DNA of 64,000 nt, taken from contig NZ_JASEEQ010000017.1 in NCBI RefSeq assembly GCF_030019515.1, forward strand, positions 1 through 64,000. Reading direction: 5' to 3'. Under the pieces are notes generated by a model. That model was not told where the DNA came from. It saw only the letters and a program-made list of their open reading frames with translations, and did not search any database. Origin of the DNA: Nocardioides sp. GTDB taxonomy: Bacteria > Actinomycetota > Actinomycetes > Propionibacteriales > Nocardioidaceae. Below are positions 29,326 through 38,710 of the stretch, piece after piece. Position 1 is the first letter of the stretch. Each line of letters starts with the position of its first letter. The translations under genes were made by a program, and so were the position numbers.

Positions 29326-31101
29326 TCAGCCGGCGGGAAGGAACACCCGGAACGTGCTGCCCCGCCCGAGCGCCGAGTCGACCTCGATCCGCCCGCCGTG
29401 CCGCTCGACGACGCGCCGCACGATCGCCAGCCCGAGGCCGGTGCCCGGCTGGGCGACCGCGACCGGGTCGGTGGAGCGGAAGAACTCCTCGAACAGGTGC
29501 GCCTGCTCCTCCTCGGCGATCCCGATGCCGTCGTCGGTGCAGCGGAGCACGGCCTCCTCCCCGATCCGCTCGACGCCGACCACGATGGTCCCGCCCTCGG
29601 GCGTGTACTTCAGCGCGTTGCCGACCAGGTTCGTGACGACGTGGTCGACGTCGCGCGGCTCCGCCAGGGCGAGCACCGGTACGCCGGGCAGGTCGGCGCG
29701 CAGCGTGAGCCGGCGGCCACCGGCCACGGCCCCGTTGAGCTCGACGACCTCCGCCACGGCCTGGCCGAGGTCCACCGGGCGGGCCCGCGCGGCGCGGGTC
29801 TCGGTCGGCTCGTGGAGCAGCAGCAGGTCGTCGACCACGCGAGCCAGCCGGCCGCCGCCGCGCTCGATCGCGGCGGCGCAGGCCCGCGCGGCATCGCTGA
29901 GGCCGGGCTCCGCGGCGAGGATCTCGGCGTACCCGAGGATCGCGCTGAGCGGGTTCTTCAGCTCGTGGGAGACGGTGGCCAGCAGGCGGCCCTTGTAGTC
30001 GGCGATGTCGCGCAGCTCGTCCAGGAGCTGGTGCTCGCGCTCGAGGACCCGCGCGTTCGCGACCGCCCGGCCCAGGTCGCGGCCGATCGCGAGCGCCGCC
30101 GCGGCCTCCTCCTCGCTCCACTCCGCACCGCCCGGTGCGCGGGTCAGGCCGAGGGCGCCGAAGCACTCGTGTCCCGCGCCGACCGGGATGAACAGCAGCG
30201 ACTCGATGTCGAGGCCGGCGAGGAACGAGATCACCTCGGCGTGCTGATCGCCGCCGAGGAAGCCGGGCAACGGACGCTCCGGAGCGATCACGGCCACGCA
30301 CTGGCGCTCCCACGCCCGCGGGGCCTGCGCCGCCACGAGCGCCCCGAGCCCGGAGGGCAGCCGGACCGTGGGGGCGCCGTCGACGTACAGGGGCCCGTCG
30401 CAGCGCCGGTCTGCGCCGAGCCGCTGCACCCACAGCGACTCGGCCCGGAAGCCCTGGGAGATCGCCGGACCGCACTCGGCCAGCACCTCGTTCGCGGACC
30501 GGGTGCCGACGGCGTGCCGGACGATGTCCGCGGCGGCGCCCGCCAGCCGGACCTGCTCGGCCAGCCGCTCGCGCTCGAGCGTGGTGATCACCGCGCGGCA
30601 GGCCTGGCGGGCGTACATCGCGAGGGTCTGCCGCTGGGCGGGGCCGGGCACCATCCCGTCCCGCGGCAGCTCGATGCCCAGGATCCCCAGCAGCGTGCCG
30701 TCCGCCGCCTCCAGCGGCGCCACCAGCATGTCGTCCGGGTGCCAGGCGCCCGGTGCGAGGTGCTCGCGCGGCGCGTCGGACGTCCAGCCCCAGGTGTCGA
30801 TGTCGAGGATCATCCGGTCGTGGGGGACGAACTTCAAGGCGCCCCAGTCGTCGGCCTGCTCGAGCTGCTCGAGCAGCGGGGCCACCGGTGCGAGGCTGTC
30901 GATCAGGCGCTTGCGCGCCTCCTCGGGGCCCACGATCACCAGCGTCTGCAGGTAGCCGTCGTCGCGGACCGCGCTGATCCCGACCAGGTCGAAGCCCGCG
31001 ACCTCGGCGACGCCCTCGGCGATCACCTGGAGGGCGTCTCGGGACTGCCTGTCCGACCAGCGCGACGCGCGCACCGGAGGGACGTCGGGCGACTCGGACA
31101 T
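29326..31101 (-). CDS. GAF-GAF sensor histidine kinase (paralogue 1)
   Basis: A 591-residue soluble kinase without membrane segments. Two GAF-type sensor domains fill residues 20-190 and 200-345, joined to the kinase core by a coiled coil. The phosphoacceptor box LLATVSHELKNPL places His379. The HATPase has an N-box NLVGNALKY near 491, DDGIGI, and GTGLGLAIV. No response regulator is adjacent. The next gene upstream on the same strand is a paralogue with the same domain order, so this is a tandem duplication. Confidence 0.92.
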   Translation of the reverse strand: MSESPDVPPVRASRWSDRQSRDALQVIAEGVAEVAGFDLVGISAVRDDGYLQTLVIVGPEEARKRLIDSLAPVAPLLEQLEQADDWGALKFVPHDRMILDIDTWGWTSDAPREHLAPGAWHPDDMLVAPLEAADGTLLGILGIELPRDGMVPGPAQRQTLAMYARQACRAVITTLERERLAEQVRLAGAAADIVRHAVGTRSANEVLAECGPAISQGFRAESLWVQRLGADRRCDGPLYVDGAPTVRLPSGLGALVAAQAPRAWERQCVAVIAPERPLPGFLGGDQHAEVISFLAGLDIESLLFIPVGAGHECFGALGLTRAPGGAEWSEEEAAAALAIGRDLGRAVANARVLEREHQLLDELRDIADYKGRLLATVSHELKNPLSAILGYAEILAAEPGLSDAARACAAAIERGGGRLARVVDDLLLLHEPTETRAARARPVDLGQAVAEVVELNGAVAGGRRLTLRADLPGVPVLALAEPRDVDHVVTNLVGNALKYTPEGGTIVVGVERIGEEAVLRCTDDGIGIAEEEQAHLFEEFFRSTDPVAVAQPGTGLGLAIVRRVVERHGGRIEVDSALGRGSTFRVFLPAG

Positions 31102-31170
31102 CGCCCCGATCCTACGATCGAGAGCCCGTGACCGTGGCCAGATCGCCTGGTTGGGACGGGGGCGTCGGGC

Positions 31171-33003
31171 TCAGGCGCTCGCGGCCGGCAGCCAGACCTG
31201 GAAGGTGCTGCCGCGGCCCAGGTCGGACTGGATCTCCAGCCGGCCGCCGTGCCGGTCCACGATGCGGCGCACGATGGCCAGCCCGAGGCCGGTCCCGGGC
31301 TGCGCGACCGCCTCGGGGTTGGAGGAGCGGAAGAACTCGGTGCCGAGCCGGAGCAGGTCGTCCTGGGAGATGCCGATGCCCTCGTCGGCGACGGTGAGCA
31401 CCACGTCGTCCCCGGTCCGATCGACCACGATCCGCACCGTTCCCGAGGCCGGGGTGTACTTGACCGCGTTGCTGACCAGGTTGGCGGCGACCCGGTCGAG
31501 CTCGTCGTGGTCGCCCAGCGCGAAGACCGGCCCGGCGGGCAGCTCGACGGTGATCTCGAGCTGCTTCTGCTCGGCGGGCACCGTGATCAGGTCGACGACG
31601 TCGTCGACGATCCGGGCCAGGTCGACCGGGGCGGCGATCATCGGGTCGTCGGGGTCGCCCACCTTGGACAGCAGCAGCAGGTCCTCGATCACCCGGACCA
31701 TCCGGCGCGCCCCGCGGTCCATCGCGTTGAGCGAGGACCGGGTGGTGCCGGTCAGGTCGGGGGAGGACTCGAGCATCTCGAGGTGGCCCATCACCGAGGT
31801 GAGTGGGTTCTTCAGCTCGTGGGCGACGGTGGCGAGCAGCTGGCCCTTGTAGGTGTCCAGCTGCTGGAGCTCCTCGACCAGCTGGTGCTCGCGCTCGAAG
31901 ATGCGGGCGTTGAGGATCGCGCGCCCGAGGTCGTGGCCGATGTCGAGTGCGGTGGTCGCCTCGGCCTCGGTCCACTCCGGAGCACCGGCGGTCCGGGTGA
32001 GCACCAGGTTGCCGAGGCACTCCGGGCCGGCGCCGAGCGGGGTGAACAGCAGCGACTCGACGCCGATCTCCCTCAGGAAGGCCAGCACCAGCGCGCCCTG
32101 CTCGGCGGAGAGCGCCGCGCTGAACGCGCGGTCCGGTGCGACGACGACGACCTGCTGCTGCTCCCACGCGCGGTGCGCGGCACCCTCGGCGATCTCGATC
32201 AGCTCGGGGGTGAGGTGGACGTGGCTCCCGTCGGAGGAGTAGAGCTCGCCGCGAGCGCCCCCGTGCCCGTCGCGGTCGAAGGTCTGCAGCCACATGCCGG
32301 CCGCCCGGAAGCCCTCGACGAGCGCCTCCCGGCTGTCGGCGACGATCCGGTCCAGGCTCAGCTGGGCGGTCGCGGTCCGCACGATCCGGCGCGCCGCGTC
32401 GGCCATCCGCACGCGATCGGCGAGCTTCTCCCGCTCGAGGGCCACCAGCACGGCCCGGCGCGACTGCTCGGCGTACTGGTTGAGCACCGCGCGCTGCGCC
32501 TGGCCGGGACGCCGTCCGTCGATCGGCAGGTCCATGGCCAGCGAGCCGTGCAGGGCGCCGTCGTCGTCGTACAGCGGCGCCACCAGCATGTCGAGCGGGT
32601 GCCAGGCGTTCTCGTCGTCGATCGGGGCGACGTCGGGGACCCAGCCCCAGTCCTCGCCGGCGTCCGGGTCGAGCCGCTCGTGCGGCACGAAGCGCAGCAG
32701 TCCCCAGTCGTCGGCCTTCGCGAGCTCACTGGTCAGCCGGTCGACCGGGGTCCGCCGGCCCTGGAGCTCCAGCCGCGCGGCGTCGCTGCCCGCGACCGCC
32801 ATCACCTCCATCTTCCCGTCCTCGCGGACGGCGCTGATCGCCGCGACGCCGAAGCCGGCGAGCTGGGTGACCCCCTCGGCGATGAGCTGCAACGCATCCC
32901 GGGAAGGAGCGTCCGACCAGCTGGTCTGCTGGTTCGTGACTGGCGGGTCGGGGGTCTCCCGAGACAATTCGTCCTCGCGGTGTTCAGGGATGGCGGACTT
33001 CAT
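31171..33003 (-). CDS. GAF-GAF sensor histidine kinase (paralogue 2)
   Basis: 610 residues with the same architecture as the 591-residue neighbour: GAF (about 35-205), GAF (215-360), HisKA with LLATVAHELKNPL (His395) and HATPase with NLVSNAVKY, DEGIGI and [10 protein letters not shown]-terminal segments such as SRDALQLIAEGVTQLAGFGVAA match SRDALQVIAEGVAEVAGFDLVG of the partner, showing common descent. ATG 33003 is chosen; an upstream in-frame ATG at 33048 would crowd purF. It is divergent from purF (95 bp). No response regulator is nearby. Confidence 0.92.
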   Translation of the reverse strand: MKSAIPEHREDELSRETPDPPVTNQQTSWSDAPSRDALQLIAEGVTQLAGFGVAAISAVREDGKMEVMAVAGSDAARLELQGRRTPVDRLTSELAKADDWGLLRFVPHERLDPDAGEDWGWVPDVAPIDDENAWHPLDMLVAPLYDDDGALHGSLAMDLPIDGRRPGQAQRAVLNQYAEQSRRAVLVALEREKLADRVRMADAARRIVRTATAQLSLDRIVADSREALVEGFRAAGMWLQTFDRDGHGGARGELYSSDGSHVHLTPELIEIAEGAAHRAWEQQQVVVVAPDRAFSAALSAEQGALVLAFLREIGVESLLFTPLGAGPECLGNLVLTRTAGAPEWTEAEATTALDIGHDLGRAILNARIFEREHQLVEELQQLDTYKGQLLATVAHELKNPLTSVMGHLEMLESSPDLTGTTRSSLNAMDRGARRMVRVIEDLLLLSKVGDPDDPMIAAPVDLARIVDDVVDLITVPAEQKQLEITVELPAGPVFALGDHDELDRVAANLVSNAVKYTPASGTVRIVVDRTGDDVVLTVADEGIGISQDDLLRLGTEFFRSSNPEAVAQPGTGLGLAIVRRIVDRHGGRLEIQSDLGRGSTFQVWLPAASA

Positions 33004-33098
33004 GGTAGGGGTCGCGGCGCGGTCGCGGGCCCGTTTCCAACTCCTCAACGGTGGTACGGCGGATGGGACACGGGAGACCCCGCCCGTAGACTGGCCGG

Positions 33099-34643
33099 GT
33101 GCCCTACCAAAGCAGCCCCCGCACGGGAGGCGACGGCAGGCTGACCGCGGCGCTCGACCCCCACGACCAGGGCCCCCAGGACGCCTGCGGCGTCTTCGGC
33201 GTCTGGGCTCCCGGCGAGGACGTCGCCAAGCTCACCTACTTCGGCCTCTACGCGCTCCAGCACCGCGGCCAGGAGTCGGCCGGCATCGCGGTCAGCAACG
33301 GGCGCCAGATCCTGGTCTACAAGGACATGGGCCTGGTCTCCCAGGTCTTCGACGAGACCACCCTCGCCTCGCTCAAGGGACACCTGGCCATCGGCCACAA
33401 CCGCTACTCCACCACCGGGGCCAGCACCTGGCAGAACGCGCAACCGACCTTCCGGCCCACCGCGGACGGGTCGATCGCTCTCGGCCACAACGGCAACCTG
33501 ATCAACACCCACGAGCTCGCCCAGATGGTGGTCGACCTGCCCGGGCCCGGCGACGAGCTCGAGCTGCACACCCGCCCGGTCGAGAACTCCACCAACGACA
33601 CCGGCCTGGTGACCGCGCTCCTCGCCCACCACCCCGACACCTCGCTCGAGCAGCGCGCCCTGGAGGTGCTGCCGCAGCTGCAGGGCGCCTTCTGCTTCGT
33701 GTGGATGAACGAGGACACCCTGTACGCCGCCCGCGACGCCCAGGGCATCCGGCCGCTCGTGCTCGGCCGCCTCGAGCGCGGCTGGGTGGTCGCGAGCGAG
33801 GACGCCGCGCTGGCCACGATCGGCGCGAGCGTGGTCCGCGAGGTCGAGCCCGGCGAGATGATCGTCATCGACGAGAACGGCCTGCGGTCGCACCGGTTCG
33901 CCGACCCGGCCCCGAAGGGCTGCGTCTTCGAGTACGTCTACCTGGCCCGGCCCGACGCCACGATCAGCGGCCGCAGCGTCCACGAGTCCCGGGTCGAGAT
34001 GGGCCGCCAGCTCGCCCGCGAGTACCCCGTCGAGGCCGACCTGGTGATCCCGGTCCCCGAGTCCGGCACCCCCGCGGCCGCGGGCTACGCCGAGGAGAGC
34101 GGCATCCCGTTCGGCCAGGGCTTCGTGAAGAACGCCTACGTCGGGCGCACCTTCATCCAGCCCAGCCAGACCCTGCGCCAGCTCGGCATCCGGCTCAAGC
34201 TCAACGCCCTCGAGCACATGATCCGCGGCAAGCGGATCGTGGTCGTCGACGACTCGATCGTGCGCGGCAACACCCAGCGCGCCCAGGTCCGGATGCTCCG
34301 GGAGGCCGGGGCCCGCGAGGTCCACGTCCGGATCTCCAGCCCGCCGGTGAAGTGGCCGTGCTTCTACGGCATCGACTTCGCGACCCGCGCCGAGCTGATC
34401 GCCAACGGCCTGACGCCCGAGGAGATCGCGGCCAGCATCGGCGCCGACAGCCTCGGCTACATCTCCCTCGAGGGCATGATCGACTCGACCGGTCAGGAGT
34501 CGGACCGGCTCTGCCGGGCCTGCTTCACCGGCGAGTACCCGATTGCGCTCCCCGACGAGAGCCTCCTGGGCAAGCACCTGCTCGAGACCTCGATCCAGGC
34601 GCCGTCGTACGGCAAGGCGCTGCCCGTCCTCAACAACCCGTAG
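33099..34643 (+). CDS. purF: Amidophosphoribosyltransferase
   Basis: First step of purine synthesis: PRPP plus glutamine to phosphoribosylamine. A 29-residue propeptide precedes Cys30 in DACGVFGVW, the N-terminal nucleophile exposed after processing. The Ntn-glutaminase domain runs to about 260; the phosphoribosyltransferase domain follows, with the PRPP loop IVVVDDSIVRGNT near 383-395. Cys residues near the C-terminus (LCRACFTGEYP) suggest the iron-sulfur type of PurF. Starts at GTG 33099. purM follows after 7 bp. Confidence 0.97.
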   Translation: MPYQSSPRTGGDGRLTAALDPHDQGPQDACGVFGVWAPGEDVAKLTYFGLYALQHRGQESAGIAVSNGRQILVYKDMGLVSQVFDETTLASLKGHLAIGHNRYSTTGASTWQNAQPTFRPTADGSIALGHNGNLINTHELAQMVVDLPGPGDELELHTRPVENSTNDTGLVTALLAHHPDTSLEQRALEVLPQLQGAFCFVWMNEDTLYAARDAQGIRPLVLGRLERGWVVASEDAALATIGASVVREVEPGEMIVIDENGLRSHRFADPAPKGCVFEYVYLARPDATISGRSVHESRVEMGRQLAREYPVEADLVIPVPESGTPAAAGYAEESGIPFGQGFVKNAYVGRTFIQPSQTLRQLGIRLKLNALEHMIRGKRIVVVDDSIVRGNTQRAQVRMLREAGAREVHVRISSPPVKWPCFYGIDFATRAELIANGLTPEEIAASIGADSLGYISLEGMIDSTGQESDRLCRACFTGEYPIALPDESLLGKHLLETSIQAPSYGKALPVLNNP

Positions 34644-34650
34644 GAGCCCC

Positions 34651-35742
34651 GTGTCCGAGCCCGTTCCTGGCAACGCCTACGCCGCCGCCGGCGTCTCCAT
34701 CGAGGCGGGCGACAAGGCCGTCGAGCTGATGAAGGGGTGGGTCGAGAAGGCCCGGCGGCCGGAGATGATCGGCGGCATCGGCGGGTTCGCGGGCCTCTTC
34801 GACGCCTCGGCCCTGAAGTCCTACGCCCGGCCGCTGCTCGCCACCTCCGCCGACGGCGTCGGGACCAAGGTCGCGATCGCCCAGGCGCTCGACAAGCACG
34901 ACTCGATCGGCTTCGACCTGGTCGGCATGCTCGTCGACGACCTGGTCGTCTGCGGCGCCGAGCCGCTGTTCCTCACCGACTACATCGCGACCGGCCGGGT
35001 GATCCCCGAGCGGATCGCGGCGATCGTCAAGGGCATCGCCGAGGCCTGCATCGAGGCCGGCTGCGCCCTGCTCGGCGGCGAGACCGCCGAGCACCCCGGG
35101 CTGCTCGGGCCCGACGAGTACGACGTGGCGGGCTCGACCACGGGCGTCGTCGAGGCCGACGACCTGCTCGGACCGGGGCGGGTACGCCCCGGCGACGTGG
35201 TCGTCGCGATGGAGTCCTCGGGGCTGCACTCCAACGGCTACTCGCTGGTGCGGCACGTGCTCCTCGCCCCGGCCGACGCCGGCGGCGCCGGGTGGTCCCT
35301 GGACCGGCAGGTCGACGAGCTCGGTCGCACGCTCGGGGAGGAGCTCCTCGAGCCGACCCGGATCTATGCCCGAGCGTGCCTGGCCCTGGCTCGTCGTACC
35401 CGCACCCACGCGATGTCCCACGTGACCGGCGGCGGCCTGGCCGCCAACCTCGAGCGGGTGCTCCCCGTCGAGCTGGCCGCGACCATCGACCGCCGCACCT
35501 GGACCCCCGCTCCGGTCTTCGACCTGGTCCGGCGGGTCGGCGAGGTCCCTCAGCCCGACCTCGAGATGACGCTGAACTGCGGGGTCGGGATGGTCGCGCT
35601 CACCCACCCCGAGGACGCCGACGCCGCCATCGCCGTCCTCGGTGAGCACGGCCTCCGCGCCTGGGTCGCGGGCGAGGTCGTCCCCGCCGGCGAGGGCCGC
35701 GGCGGCCGGGTCGAGCTCACCGGCCAGCACCCCGGCTGGTGA
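34651..35742 (+). CDS. purM: AIR synthetase (FGAM cyclo-ligase)
   Basis: ATP-dependent ring closure of FGAM to AIR, the step after PurL; PurM and PurL are homologous. The 363 residues contain GVSIEAGDKAVELMK, the glycine-rich GGIGGFAGLF, LLATSADGVGTKV and LGGETAEHPG. GTG 34651 has AGGAG at 34642-34646, overlapping the purF stop region, so the two genes form an operon. The order purF-purM-DUF3073-branched-chain dehydrogenase is also seen in Streptomyces. Confidence 0.97.
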   Translation: MSEPVPGNAYAAAGVSIEAGDKAVELMKGWVEKARRPEMIGGIGGFAGLFDASALKSYARPLLATSADGVGTKVAIAQALDKHDSIGFDLVGMLVDDLVVCGAEPLFLTDYIATGRVIPERIAAIVKGIAEACIEAGCALLGGETAEHPGLLGPDEYDVAGSTTGVVEADDLLGPGRVRPGDVVVAMESSGLHSNGYSLVRHVLLAPADAGGAGWSLDRQVDELGRTLGEELLEPTRIYARACLALARRTRTHAMSHVTGGGLAANLERVLPVELAATIDRRTWTPAPVFDLVRRVGEVPQPDLEMTLNCGVGMVALTHPEDADAAIAVLGEHGLRAWVAGEVVPAGEGRGGRVELTGQHPGW

Positions 35743-35760
35743 CCCGCGCCCGGTGCGCCG

Positions 35761-35815
35761 GGCGGATCCGGGGCGAATCCTCGGCGGATCCGGGGCGGAT
35801 CCGGGGCGAATCCTG
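35761..35815. repeat. Five 11-bp tandem repeats (GGCGGATCCGG / GGCGAATCCTn)
   Basis: Five contiguous 11-bp units: types 1, 2, 1, 1, 2, where type 1 is GGCGGATCCGG and type 2 is GGCGAATCCTC or GGCGAATCCTG. Each type 1 unit contains the palindrome CGGATCCG. The period is one DNA helical turn, so bound proteins would lie on one face. It starts 18 bp after the purM stop and ends 132 bp before the DUF3073 start. Confidence 0.75.
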
Positions 35816-35947
35816 GGACGCGGTGTCGAAAGCGCGAACGGATGTGCGGGAACAGCCCCCCACCAGGTAGCGTTGGGCCCACGAGATATCTATGAGACAG
35901 CCCGGGTGCCACAGTGCCCCGGCCGAGCGTGCGAGGGGGCTGACCCT

Positions 35948-36136
35948 ATGGGGCGCGGCCGAGCGAAAGCCAAGCAGACGAAGGTCGCCCGCGACCTGAA
36001 GTACCGCACTCACGAGACGGACTTCGGGGCCCTGGCCAACGAGCTGCACGGGCGAAGCGACACTGACGACACCGACAAGCTCGAGCCGGAAGAGCTCGAG
36101 AAGTGGTCGGACTACACCGACTCGCGTCGGGACTGA
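35948..36136 (+). CDS. DUF3073 small protein
   Basis: A 62-residue protein beginning MGRGRAKAKQTKVARDLKY, the strongly conserved basic start of DUF3073, and ending in an acidic half (DDTDKLEPEELEKWSDY). GAGGGGG at 35933-35939 is an optimal ribosome site for ATG 35948. The function is unknown; the basic-acidic layout suggests nucleic-acid or ribosome contact. It is conserved beside purM in actinobacteria. A possible promoter with an AT-rich GATATCTATGAG lies near 35883-35894. Confidence 0.88.
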   Translation: MGRGRAKAKQTKVARDLKYRTHETDFGALANELHGRSDTDDTDKLEPEELEKWSDYTDSRRD

Positions 36137-36176
36137 CCCTCACCTGCGCCTAGTCTCCCCGGGGCCCCCCGGTGAC

Positions 36177-36264
36177 GGTTTCCCCGGTTCGCCGGGGAAG
36201 TTGCCACTTGTCGGCCGAAACTTCCCCCGATAAGTTCCGGTTTCCCCGGCCGGCCGGGGAAACC
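36177..36264. repeat. Palindromic repeat element, copy C (palindrome-core-palindrome)
   Basis: The fullest copy of the family: a left palindrome with a decayed right arm (36177-36203, GGTTTCCCCGG...CCGGGGAAG), the hairpin core (about 36204-36238, ACTTGTCGGCCGAA ... GATAAGT) and a perfect right palindrome (36239-36264, GGTTTCCCC...GGGGAAACC around CGGCCG). It sits between the convergent DUF3073 and dehydrogenase genes and probably ends transcription from both. Confidence 0.85.
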
Positions 36265-36296
36265 GCCCCGTCACACCGGGCGAGCCGGCGAACCGG

Positions 36297-37391
36297 TCAC
36301 CCCCGGGTGGGCATCCACATCCCGCGCAGCCGGTTGACCTCGCGCATCCGCTGCTCGGCGAGCCGGTCGGCGGCGATGGCGGGCGGTACGCCGTCGGAGG
36401 CCGCGCGCTCGAACACGCTGAGCGTGGTGTCGAAGATGCCGGTGGCGCGCTGCTGGGCCCGATCGAAGGAGAAGCCCTCCAGCTCGTCGGCGACCTGGAT
36501 CAGCCCGCCGGCGTTCACGCAGTAGTCGGGGGCGTAGAGGACGCCGCGCTCCTCGAGCGCCTTCTCGATGCCCGGGTGGGCCAGCTGGTTGTTCGCCGCG
36601 CCACACACGACCCGGGCCGACAGCGTCTCGACGACCTCGTCGGTCAGCGCGCCGCCGAGGGCGCACGGCGCGTACACGTCGAGGGCCGAGGCCACCAGCT
36701 CCTCGGTCGACGCGACCACCCGCACCGACGGGTGCTCGGCGCGGACCCGCTCCACGGACGGCGGGTGCACGTCGGTCACGACCACGCTCGCCCCGTCCTC
36801 GATCAGGTGACGCACCAGGTGGTGGCCGACCTTCCCGACCCCGGCCACGCCGACGACCCGGCCCTCGAGCGAGGCGGTACCCCAGGCGACGGTCGCCGCG
36901 GCGCGCATGCCCTGGAAGACGCCGTACGCCGTGAGCACCGAGCTGTCGCCGGCGCCGCCGTGCGCCACCGTGCGGCCGGTGACGAAGGAGCACTCCCGGG
37001 CGATCACGTCCATGTCGGCCGAGAAGGTGCCCACGTCGCACGCGGTGAGGTAGCGCCCGCCCAGCGACTGCACGTGCCGGCCGTAGGCGCGCAGCAGCGG
37101 CTCGGTCTTCTGGGTCGTCGGGTCGCCGATGATCACGGCCTTGCCGCCGCCGAGGTCGAGCCCGGCGAGCGCGGCCTTGTAGGACATGCCGCGCGAGAGG
37201 TTCAAGACATCGTGGATCGCGTCCGAGGTCGAGGCGTAGGGGTAGAAGCGGGTGCCGCCGAGGGCCGGCCCCAGCGCGGTGGAGTGGATGGCGATCACGG
37301 CCTTGAGGCCGGTCGCGGGGTCGTTGGCGAAGACGACCTGCTCGTGCTCGGAGCCCAGCTCGAAGACGTCGGCGGACGCGGTTGCAGACAT
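36297..37391 (-). CDS. vdh: Valine/leucine dehydrogenase
   Basis: NAD-dependent oxidative deamination of branched-chain amino acids to 2-oxo acids, which supplies starters for branched fatty acids. 364 residues of the Glu/Leu/Phe/Val dehydrogenase family. Substrate-binding Lys72 ([18 protein letters not shown]) and Lys84 are present. The Rossmann fold carries GVAGVGKVG at 181-189 and the later CGAANNQL. Streptomyces has vdh next to purF-purM-DUF3073 too. Leu versus Val preference cannot be decided from sequence. Confidence 0.92.
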   Translation of the reverse strand: MSATASADVFELGSEHEQVVFANDPATGLKAVIAIHSTALGPALGGTRFYPYASTSDAIHDVLNLSRGMSYKAALAGLDLGGGKAVIIGDPTTQKTEPLLRAYGRHVQSLGGRYLTACDVGTFSADMDVIARECSFVTGRTVAHGGAGDSSVLTAYGVFQGMRAAATVAWGTASLEGRVVGVAGVGKVGHHLVRHLIEDGASVVVTDVHPPSVERVRAEHPSVRVVASTEELVASALDVYAPCALGGALTDEVVETLSARVVCGAANNQLAHPGIEKALEERGVLYAPDYCVNAGGLIQVADELEGFSFDRAQQRATGIFDTTLSVFERAASDGVPPAIAADRLAEQRMREVNRLRGMWMPTRG

Positions 37392-37470
37392 GGGTGGTGC
37401 CTACTTTCTGGTGCGGCCACGGGGTGGTGTGGCGCTGACGGGAACGGACCGACAGGGGTGGCGTCGTGTC

Positions 37471-38709
37471 CTAGGACACACCGTAGTCCGCGTGGACCGC
37501 GCGTGCGACGACGACGTCCCCATGGGTGCCGTAGCCCGGCAGCGGCCCGCCGGACGGCCTGCCGTTGAAGCCGACGAGCAGCCAGGAGTCGCCGGTCGGC
37601 ACCAGCGTCGGCCACGGGATGTTGGTGGGGTACGGCGCCTCCAGTGCGCCGGTCTCGCGCAGGTCCAGGTCGAACACGGGGTACCGGCGCCGGACCTTGT
37701 CGCTGGCCAGCACCCGCCAGGCCCCGTCGAGGTGGGCCAGGGTGGTCCCCTCGGTCTGGGTCAGGTCCGTGGCGGCGCCGCGCAGCGTCAGGTCGCCCAG
37801 CGTGGGCCCCGCCGCGACGGCCGGGTGGAACCGGAAGAACCTCGTCGCGCTCACGAAGCCGACCAGCCACCCGTCCTCGCTGCGCACCAGGTGCGGGTCC
37901 CACACGCCCACCGAGCCGAGGCCGTCGACGGGGAGTGCGAGCGGCTCGGTGTCCAGCAGGTGCGTGCCGTTGAGCAGGTCCGCGGTCGTTCGGGCCAGGG
38001 TCACGCCGACGGTGGGCCGGCGCCGGTCGAAGTCGCCCCAGGTGCTGGTCGCGACCAGCCACTCGTCGCCGTCGCGCAGCACGTGCGTCGCGTGGTCGCC
38101 GTACGCCCCCGGCCGGTCCGGGCGTCGGAAGAAGACGTCCGAGAGATGGGTGAGCCCGAGCGTCTCCGGGTCCAGCTCCCACAGGGAGGTGTGCGCGGTG
38201 TCGAAGAAGCCCGGTCCGGCGCTGGTCGCGGACAGCAGCACCCGCCCGCCCGGCACGCCGTCCACCCGGCGCAGGTCGCGCAGCCCGAGCTGCCCGAACC
38301 GGCCGGCGACGGGGGCGTCGCTGCGCAGCCGGGCGAGCCAGGCCTCGTCCCGGGTGTCGACCCGGTCGCGCAGGTCGACCCGGCCGCGGACCAGCCACGG
38401 ACCGGGCCCGCGGGTCAGCACGCTGAGGTGGGTGCCGGTCAGCGCCAGGCCCACCGCGCGCGCGGGCGCCTCGGTGCGGGCGAACCGGCGCGAGCGGTGC
38501 CGGCTGGTCCGGCCGCCCGCGGTCACCTCCAGCCAGGCCGCCGCCCCGTCGTACCGCGCGACCAGGAGGTCGTCGCCGGAGCGCAGCTCGAGCCGCGGAC
38601 CCGGTCCGGTGACGGCGGCGTACGGCGCGCACACCTCCGCGAGCGAGGAGCCGGGGACGACGAGGTCGACGGGCCGCCGGCGCCCGGCCGGCACGAACCG
38701 GGGGAGCAC
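37471..38709 (-). CDS. Predicted beta-propeller protein, glycosidase-like (GH43/GH32 resemblance)
   Basis: 412 residues without a signal peptide. The sequence consists of repeated strand units with blade-like motifs: GFFDTAHTSLWELD, YGDHATHVLRDGDEWLVATS, GVWDPHLVRSEDGWLVGFVS and the final PTNIPWPTLVPTGDSWLLVG. The WDPHL and related acid-bearing turns resemble five-bladed GH43/GH32-type propellers, but catalytic residues cannot be assigned with confidence. GTG 38709 begins two bases after the stop of the hybrid kinase, so the two genes are probably translated together. Confidence 0.55.
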   Translation of the reverse strand: MLPRFVPAGRRRPVDLVVPGSSLAEVCAPYAAVTGPGPRLELRSGDDLLVARYDGAAAWLEVTAGGRTSRHRSRRFARTEAPARAVGLALTGTHLSVLTRGPGPWLVRGRVDLRDRVDTRDEAWLARLRSDAPVAGRFGQLGLRDLRRVDGVPGGRVLLSATSAGPGFFDTAHTSLWELDPETLGLTHLSDVFFRRPDRPGAYGDHATHVLRDGDEWLVATSTWGDFDRRRPTVGVTLARTTADLLNGTHLLDTEPLALPVDGLGSVGVWDPHLVRSEDGWLVGFVSATRFFRFHPAVAAGPTLGDLTLRGAATDLTQTEGTTLAHLDGAWRVLASDKVRRRYPVFDLDLRETGALEAPYPTNIPWPTLVPTGDSWLLVGFNGRPSGGPLPGYGTHGDVVVARAVHADYGVS

Positions 38710-38710
38710 G

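Noticed and set aside
36297-37470. Expected bldC-type gene next to the branched-chain dehydrogenase
   Set aside because: Streptomyces synteny suggests it, but neither strand between 35.7 and 38.7 kb encodes a MerR-like bldC product.
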